Assembly: GCA_001655205.1 (NCBI GenBank)
Contig: LPNZ01002665.1
Location: 1 to 23,058, forward strand
DNA length: 23,058 bases
Direction of reading: 5' to 3'
DNA from: Lenisia limosa
Lineage: Eukaryota; Breviatea
Part shown: in pieces, positions 12,701 through 21,700 of the stretch
Position numbering within the stretch: position 1 is the stretch's first letter
Layout: each line of letters opens with the position of its first letter
Notes under the pieces: generated by a model
Database searches by the model: none
What the model saw: only the letters and a program-made list of their open reading frames with translations
What the model was told of the DNA's origin: nothing
Translations under genes and position numbers: made by a program

Positions 12701-15700
12701 ATCACAAGTTTTCTCATCTGCGTTAAGCAGATAACCGGTATCACAGGTGCAGAGAAAACCGGGTACAGTGTTAACGCAATTCTAATGGGATGTTAAATGT
12801 AGCATAGCAGCAATTTCACATTTTAAACTGTCCTACTGACTTCTTAGCAATGCACTCAAACAAAAGATCGCTCCCACCTGGTCACACTCATTTGTGCCGA
12901 TAGTACATTCGTTAATGTCAACGCATAAATGAGAGTCGTCGCTGTCCACTTCAAAGCTGAATTGGTAGTGATGGGATAATAAAACAAGAGATAATTTTCA
13001 GTAAATTGTACATTCAAATTAAGCTAATAACTCCGTACCCGTCATTGCAACTGCATGTGTAAGAGCCGGCTGGTTCATTTGTACAAACCTGTGGGGTGAA
13101 ATGGAGTAAACTTGGAACAAGATTACAAATACCAATACAAATGAAAGGCATGTAACTTACATGGGAGCAGGGGTTCACAAAAGCAGGATCGTTACACTCG
13201 TCATCTTCGTCACACACCTTGCCTCCTCCAGTATATCCTGAATCGTGGGAATGGAAAATAATGGTGCCTTTATGCAGAATAGCACAGGATATGAGAGTGT
13301 TTTTATATTGGAGAAGTTCGAATATAATGTCAATCAAATTTGTGGAAGATGTGACCGCACCTTCATTATTGTCATTTTATATATCCATTCGTCTTCAGTG
13401 TCATTTTATATCCATTGTCTTTATTGCTATTTTATCAATCCATAGTTTCAATTATCTTGTCATTTTGCTCATCATAATCCGCAGAGAAGCATCTTCTCAC
13501 CTGAGGGGCAACTCGTGCAGCCACCTGCCTTTTGGGAGTACCTCACGCGCATTTCAAACAGATCAACAGTTCTGGCAGAATGAACAACACCAGATAACAT
13601 GTAATAGCTTTGGAAAGTACATTATTTGTAGTAAATCTGCAGTACAATGTTGTAACACACTGGGAAAGAGACCCCTCATACGATCCGCGAAGTCCGACAA
13701 AAGCCTTTGCAGGCACAGATGTGATGATTGATATCTTCGTAGCTCCAACATAATCGCCTTGAGCCACAATGGGGTCAGATACTGGTGAGGTCAGGAATAA
13801 AAGCCACGTTGTGTATAATGGGTATTGTCTAAATATTCTTTTCAGTAATACAATTTAAATGCCCACTAATGTTGTAGAAATGATATAATGAATGAACGCA
13901 AAAGGTCAAAATGAACTTATACACGCAGGAAAATAAGAATTATTGAGATAATAAGATGTACTACCTGATATACAAATAATAGTCCATTAACGGTTAATGA
14001 CCGTATAGAGCCCCACATACCACTTGTCACAGCCACCTGCGTCCACTGGAGTCCATCATTACTGACTAAGAGCTGGCCGGGTCTACAGGGTGAAAAGTGG
14101 GACAAATATACTGTTTAATTGCTCATTAATTATGCTAAAACGCCTCATCTGTCTTACCTTGCAGCCCCTAAGTAGTAGGCTTCCTGGATGTCCGGCATGT
14201 TTGTGGTGCCGACCGCCGCTATTTGGATGGCAACTACAGTCAACTCTAAAGCAATAAGGGAGTTGTTTTTATGGAATGCAATGTTACTCAAAATTGACAG
14301 GTGGAAAATGGGAATCATATTGGGTTCATTGAGAAACATATACACATAGATACTTCTATTAAATCTAAATAATGTCACAGTACTATCTTGAATTAACAAC
14401 AACATAATTATCTTGAAAGCTATTGATGACAAATAATTTTAGAGTTCAACATTTTCAATGTCTGTTACCTATTTAATACCTCCAATTCATTCCACCAAAC
14501 ACACCATCTTCTATTGGCACCGCTATGTCCAGCACACTGTCAATCAGGCCATCAAAACTGCCAAGGTCTGTCATGACCTCGCGAGTGGAATACGTCTGAA
14601 ATTGTCATATAAATATTTGTAGAAAATCATTAATAAGTAAGATCGCGCATTATCATTCAAGATATCCACTGACATATTTGATTCTGTTGGTGGTTTCGTT
14701 GAAGCATTGCTGAATGTCAGCAGAAGGGCTTCCATGTGTAGCAACTCCAGTCAATCTAGAAAATGATAAAAACGAACTAAAAATCGATGATAAGTTGACT
14801 ATGAAAGCAATTAAAAAAGTAGAAACATGAATTTGGTGGTTTTTGAATATTATTAAGAAACTTTTGGGAACCAAAGGGAACTCATCCCTCATACGAAGGA
14901 GTTACAGAAGCATGATAACAAGGTTCAGTATTAAGAGTAAGCCTGATCGTTGAATTTTCGGGGTGTACTTTGAGTTGTACTTCATCCTAAACGGTTAGTG
15001 GTGTTGAGAAATATTCAAGTCTGATCTCAATTGTAACAGAATATCCATGATACATTTTACCAAGAGTAAATGTAAAGTGGTGCGCTTGAATAGTCCAAGA
15101 AGAGTTCAAACAGTCATATCAGCTTCTGACTTACATAGAGTGTTGAATTGAATTCTGATGATGTAATATTGACAGCTACTTCTTCAGCAGTTGTCTTATT
15201 AAGATACACTGTGAGGTCATTCGGAGTAACTTGGTAGCAGGCAAATACAAAGTCCGATACAGTCTCATGAGATGTGGCATTGATGACGCTCAAAACTTCA
15301 GACCTGAGGTATATGAGTAAGATGCCTTAAGTACTTCAACAAGTAAGTTAATTGTTTAAACTTGCATAATATTGTTTTCATTGAAAAAAATTTGCAACAT
15401 ACGTGTAGCAAGCCGAGGAGCTTAGTTCAACCTCATCGTAACTCCCCTTTCCAGCAACATAAGGCACCTCAGTGGTGTCAATCACAGTTTCGGTCTGGAA
15501 TTTGCGACCAGAGTGGGCTGGGAATGCAAATAGAGTTTCCTAATGATAGTCAATGACTTTGAATTGCTTCTGGAACTAAAACACGGGAAAACGAACAAAT
15601 GATTATCGAGAAAGGTAAGGGATTTGGATATCTGTACCCCTCCAACATCCAAATTACAAGATGAAACATCAGAGCAGTCAGCGTCATTGGCACATTCCAG

Positions 15701-18700
15701 TTCAAGAGGTGTGCACGTTCCAATGACTTCTGCGTAGCCCTATATGGGGATTAAGCGGTGTAATATTGTGAAAATCAACAAAACATAGCAATCAAACTAG
15801 GCTCACAATCTGACACTACATTCTAAAAGAAACACTTTATCAATGAATTTTTGACCCCACTACCGAATGACAAAGACACTGGTATGTACCCTGGGTATTG
15901 GAACATATTTGTTCACAACCTCCATTGTCGACAATGCATTCATTAATGTCAACTGCAATGGTGGTAATTGTGGAGGGTGTAATGATAAGAGTCCCTTTGA
16001 TGGCGATGATCGAAGCCGAAAAATGCCGAGTCAAATACTGAGTTCCAGGGAATACATGAAAAATCCAAAGTTCCAACCCCTCATACTACACGTGCTTCCA
16101 ATGCTGGTGTAGCCTTCTTTGCAAAGGCATTCATAGCTTCCTTGCGTGTTGTTGCAATAATGTTGGCAAAGGCCCTCATTAATCACGAGGCCAGCTGAAA
16201 GAAAGTAAGTATTTTTTATAGTATGTTTAGATATAATTTTTAAAAAATTGAAGACATTTCAGAACTCTCAAATCGTACACCTTTCCGTTATTTTAGATAC
16301 TCACTCCCACCACAAAAATATCTACATTAACTTTGCATTTGCCCCCAACATTCACTGTCCAACTCGCCGCCGGCGCTGCATTCGTCGAAATCGATGCAAA
16401 ACGGCGAGTCTGCTGAAGGCTGCACAAAGCCGGAGTGACCTGCCATATCAAAAAAAGAAGATAATTCTTGTCTCTGCAGATATCAGTCAATATAAAGAGC
16501 CATAAGCAGAAAGAAATTTTTTGTTCTTGTTTGTTCAACTAAATTATGCATTTAACTGTGGATAACTTACATGAACAATAATGGCCAGGAACAGAGTTGT
16601 GGCAAACATGTTGGCAATTATCAATGTCATCTGCACACTAAAGGGTTAGAATATTGCTGTGTTTGTTTGATAAATGAAAATTGTCAAGGATTAACAATAT
16701 GACCAGGTTACCTCGTCAATATCTTGACACTCGTCCCCGATTTTAGAGTAACCATCTTTGCAATTACACTCGTAAAAAGGCGAAAGGTTGACACTGGACA
16801 AGTTAGAATGATTGTGAAGGTGAAACACACTAAATCTATCTTAGTATGTTATGGATTCATTTGCATTGGTTGTGAAAGAAAATTGTACAAAAATACTTTT
16901 TTTCTCTGGATTTATGCTGATAGATATTCCTGTATAGCATAATTATCAACAGTAAAATATGAAGGTATGTATGAATATTTTTAATAAAGACCCGGAGTGG
17001 TAATCCAACATACCAATCTTCAATAGCAGAACAGGGAGAACTTGCACATTCATTGATATCTGATGATAAGTAATGTCCATACCCACAATTCAAGTTAATC
17101 AAAGATAAATAAATAATGCAGATGGTAACCGGTATCTTCCAATTGACAAAAGCACCATCAACAAATTAAATGGTGTATATCATATGATGTATCAAACTTT
17201 ATACCTGATAGCTTTTGTTGCAATTTCAATGAAGTTTATCACCCATCCCTATTTGGACAAGTCTTCCCCCTACCAATACAGGAACTATCCTCGTATCCGG
17301 CATGACAGGTGCATGTGAAGGAGCCGAGGGGCTTGTTGGAACCTGTGGGTATTACAAAGCTATGAGGTACTGTTTTCTTAGAAAATAAATACTCATCAAT
17401 AAGTCGCACAAAAGATAACTAATGTTTGATATTAAAGGGTATGGTATCATACCAAAAATTTCCAGCTGATCATAGTGTTTTAATATAATAAATGAAAATA
17501 AGAGTTTCCCACCCTAATCAAATGCAACAACCCAAAACCCCCAACATGATGAATGCGTAGGGCATCCGTGCGTTCCCTCTGCACACTCATCAATTTCGAC
17601 ACATGATTTACCTGGGTCTCCCGGGGTGTTATCTCGATAACCTGAAGGGCAGCTAGCACATCTGAAAGGGGTGGTGGTGACTGGAATTTATGACAGGTAA
17701 ACTTTATTACACACAACGCAACACCTCATATTAATGCAAACTACAACATATCAATTGAACAATTGGATGCAAAACGTCAAGAAAATCACTACCAAAGCAG
17801 ATTAATACTCCCAGTTATGTTATAAATCTCGTTACGGTTATCTTTGTGCTTTCCCAGCTTACACATAGGTACTTTCGTCGGGGGTGGTGCATTTGGCTGG
17901 TTCATAACACCCTGCTGACGCACACGGATCTATTTAGTTGTAAATAAATAGAGTTTTTGGTGATAAATTCAGTTCATAAACGGGGAGTGCACTTTGTTAA
18001 CATAGTCAATCAGCAGAAAAGAGGGTCACACCATGGTGCGAATCTAAAGAGTAATAATTGAAATTGAAACTGATTACATACAACCCCCAAACAAATACAA
18101 ATACAACTCTTTGCAATTCCTAATCATCGGCAAATGTGAAAGTATGACTTAGATAATAAAGATATATTACTTGGTTTTGGTTTCTTGGAAAGGAAAACAC
18201 CCACCATCGCGACCGAAGATCTCAAAGGAAATGACATAGAGGTATGATGTGGCAACAGTGTTGGTGGTGAGACGAATGACTCGAGCTCTCTGCCCAATCT
18301 GAAGTAGCTTATGAGAACAGTGATAATGAGTGAAACAATTTTAAGCTGGGGATAGAAAAACAATTTTTAATTAGCAGTCACACTATATCAAAAATAACAA
18401 AAGTAATGTCATATGTAATTATGTATTAGAGATGTTGGTAATAGTACACGAACGCATACCGGGATAGTGATCACGAGGCGGTCATTAAACGACTCCTTAT
18501 CAGAAGCTTGGATGTCATAATGCCAATTGGAGCTTGAAATTGCACTGCTGCGTGAGGACTGGGTGAAGATTTCCGTACTTGTTACAAGTGTCAACTAAAC
18601 TGAGTTAGTATTGTCAATTGACCAATTATATGGGTATAGTATATATTCATAATCATAATAAAGTATCTCAAATATCAAAATTGAGATAAATAACCCAGTT

Positions 18701-21700
18701 AGTGTCCTCAAACTATGCTGTTGTCTTCCAATGTATGACAAACAACAAGCTTACTTCGGGCGTTGTGTCAGTATTGATGATCAGAGTAATTCCATCAATA
18801 AATTTAGACTCAGGAAACTTGAAGTCCATATTTGCCTGCTGGGTCAGAGATAGACAATTTAAGTCCCCTCTTTCCAAGACATACATCAGATGTTGACGAT
18901 GAAGCATATGCCAGATACTGTGCGGCGGTCGATTCTATTACGTATTGCATCTGAAGGTTAGAATCAGAAATGAAAATTTGAAGCTTCATCAATAAGTGAA
19001 ACCTGAGGTATTCAAGCTCAAATTTCGAAAGAAGGAATTGTCAGGCTTGGTTATTGACAGCTAATTGACAAAATGGAAAATTATAACTTCAAAAAAACCA
19101 ATCCAGAAAGAAATTCATGAGAGATCAAAGTTACTTTTTGAAATAATACAAAATGATAAAAATGGAAAATGTATATGTAATACTCATGTGTGGGAATTCC
19201 CAAAGAATAGATTATCCTACAAACAGTATCAAATTTGTTGTATGTATCAGCCCCAAAGGACTCCACGGATGACAGCTCCGAGTTTAAGATATCTAAAATG
19301 TAAACTTCGAATACCAAGTACCGAGAGGTAATCAAGCAAGATAAAATGTGAACATTAGGCCAGCTTACTGGGTTGAACAAAATACGAAATAGTAAGCTTG
19401 TAATGAATGTTCCAGTCCTTGTTATTGCGAACTTCAATGTCTGCGTACTGAATACCCTGTTCCACTACTCCAGCCCTGAAAGCGAAGCAAATCAGATTTG
19501 TGAGCCATATTGTTAGATAGACTAATCATTCGTTTCTCCCTGAAGGTGATATGGCGTAAAAACACATTTATTATTGACTGAATGGAAGAGCTATTGTTAT
19601 TTCATTGACAATCCTAAATTGAATTCAGAACTGATACACTGGCTACCATAGTGGATTATTCCCCCTCACGTAAATGAATAGCCTTCAACCCAGTTTGTTG
19701 CGCCGATAGCCACTTCTTCGTTGACAACAACTTGAAGGAATATTTTTGGGGCTGTAGAGAGGGGGAAACTCCAAGTTATCCTTCTGTTGTAATTCTTAAC
19801 CCTTGTACTTGGAGGGTCGATATTGAAGCTCCCCACTAATCATTGGTCAAATTGCAGAGATAATATCACAACATCTGTTTATTTCTGAAGATAAAATTGG
19901 TTTTTTGGTTTAAATTAAATAGTGCTTTTTTCATTCAATGCAAATTGAATATCCTCATAATTGAGAAAATAAGCGGTACCAATAATAGAACACAACGTAT
20001 TGAATAAGCGGTACCAACACCTCTCACCAAGTTGTCCAACTGACTCTGGGCGGTATGACATAATTGTGTTGATATTGCTTGCTGTCATCGTGTTCCAAGA
20101 GAAGGTGTTGGTGTTTCTCACTTGTCTTGCACCTTCCATCTAAATATGCGAATAAGAATTCAAACAACATGGGAAATGAAAATAAGGAGTTTTGGAGTTT
20201 CTATCACAATATCAGAAGCATTGTATTAAAACAGGTTGGTAAATCAGATTTTCACCTCGGAGTTTTGGTAAATGCACATACATAGGCAAATGCAAGATCT
20301 TATTACTTGTTCTTTTACACTTTTTCTAATATTAACAACCTACATTTAATTGTATTGGAAAATTGTCTGGTAGTCGTTGGTTTTAAGGTTTTATCTAATT
20401 GCCGCTGAGCCACTGTGTATGTTTACACTGGGCATATTTAAAGATATTCTGCTTAAATGTATAAAATGGTATTTTACAGCCGAGAGAGATCAAACTCTTG
20501 CTCCACTCTACCTTTTACTTCTTCTCCTTGTTTCTGCATCACACATGATCAATATGCTTATTAAAACAACAGCTAATAGGGATAGTCGTCAAATATATAC
20601 AATGGGGGGTCTCGCCAGAGACCCCTCAAATATGGTATACATAATATATACATAATGGGGTATGGGGGGTAAAATATACACCTCTTAAAATTTATTCTTT
20701 TTGTTGGTAAATAGATGTTTGATAGGGAAATTAACCTTGATAGAGTAAAACTATTTTTTGATTTTGCTGAAATCCAAGGTTTGATAAAATGATACCCACT
20801 TCTGGTTGATTCATAAGAGGAACCAATTAGTAGGATAATTTTTTTTACTGTCTTTTTGTTTTTTCTAAAAGTTTTAACATAATATATACTGAACCGATTC
20901 ATTGTTCCAAAAAACCAAGAACCTCGTTTAAGGACAGAAACGATAATTATTCAATGTGATTACTAACATATGATAAATTTCAATCATATGGCTCTTAAGT
21001 ACTAAAATCCAATGCCCAAACAAACATATAATTGGGCATTATTATAAGGATTGACATAGATCAGAGGCATGTAGGCTTTTCCATTTTGCGTGTTTCTATC
21101 CCTTGCCAGACAGGTACCCTAGATTGGTGTGAGCTGAGGAATTTTAAAGGGATACTTAACATTTGGCAGTTTGATACATGTTTGAGCAATTATTACCTTT
21201 TGGGCATTACCGACGAATCCTCCGCCAGAGACACTGTAACCTAAAAATATAAACTATAATTGGTTTTTCTTGATTGAGGAGTGGACCAAATAATTAGTAA
21301 GGTGAAAACATATGCCGTATAAAATCCCAACCAACCATATAGGTCTTGAACAATGGGGGTGCAGAAGTAGTTCAGGTAAAATTTACAGTTTCCCTGAGTT
21401 TGGCATTCGTTGACAGAGGTTCTGGGGCATAAAAAGTTGCATTTCAAAATGTAAATAAAAGACTAATCTCTGAATGAATGAAATAGTTAATTCACATGGA
21501 ATACATAAGAAGTTGTCTCAAATCAATCCATATTTGAAATGACAAACCACAAAACATAATACGCAGTATCTTCACCCAAAACCAACTGGATATACACATG
21601 ACTAGCACCGTTGCCTCCACTTCGCATTTGAAGGTTAGGCTTACTGGCGTGACGAACAATCTAATCTTTGAGCGTAGTCAACTGGGCCCGTTTTAATAGA

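Noticed and set aside
13219-13731. Plus-strand 170-codon open frame
   Set aside because: It overlaps exons 31-33 and an intron on the opposite strand, with no recognisable motifs and no splice support.
20377-20655. Plus-strand open frame with a Leu-rich stretch inside the long intron
   Set aside because: Its composition matches AT-rich non-coding DNA, it runs through the hairpin region, and it has no flanking splice or start context.
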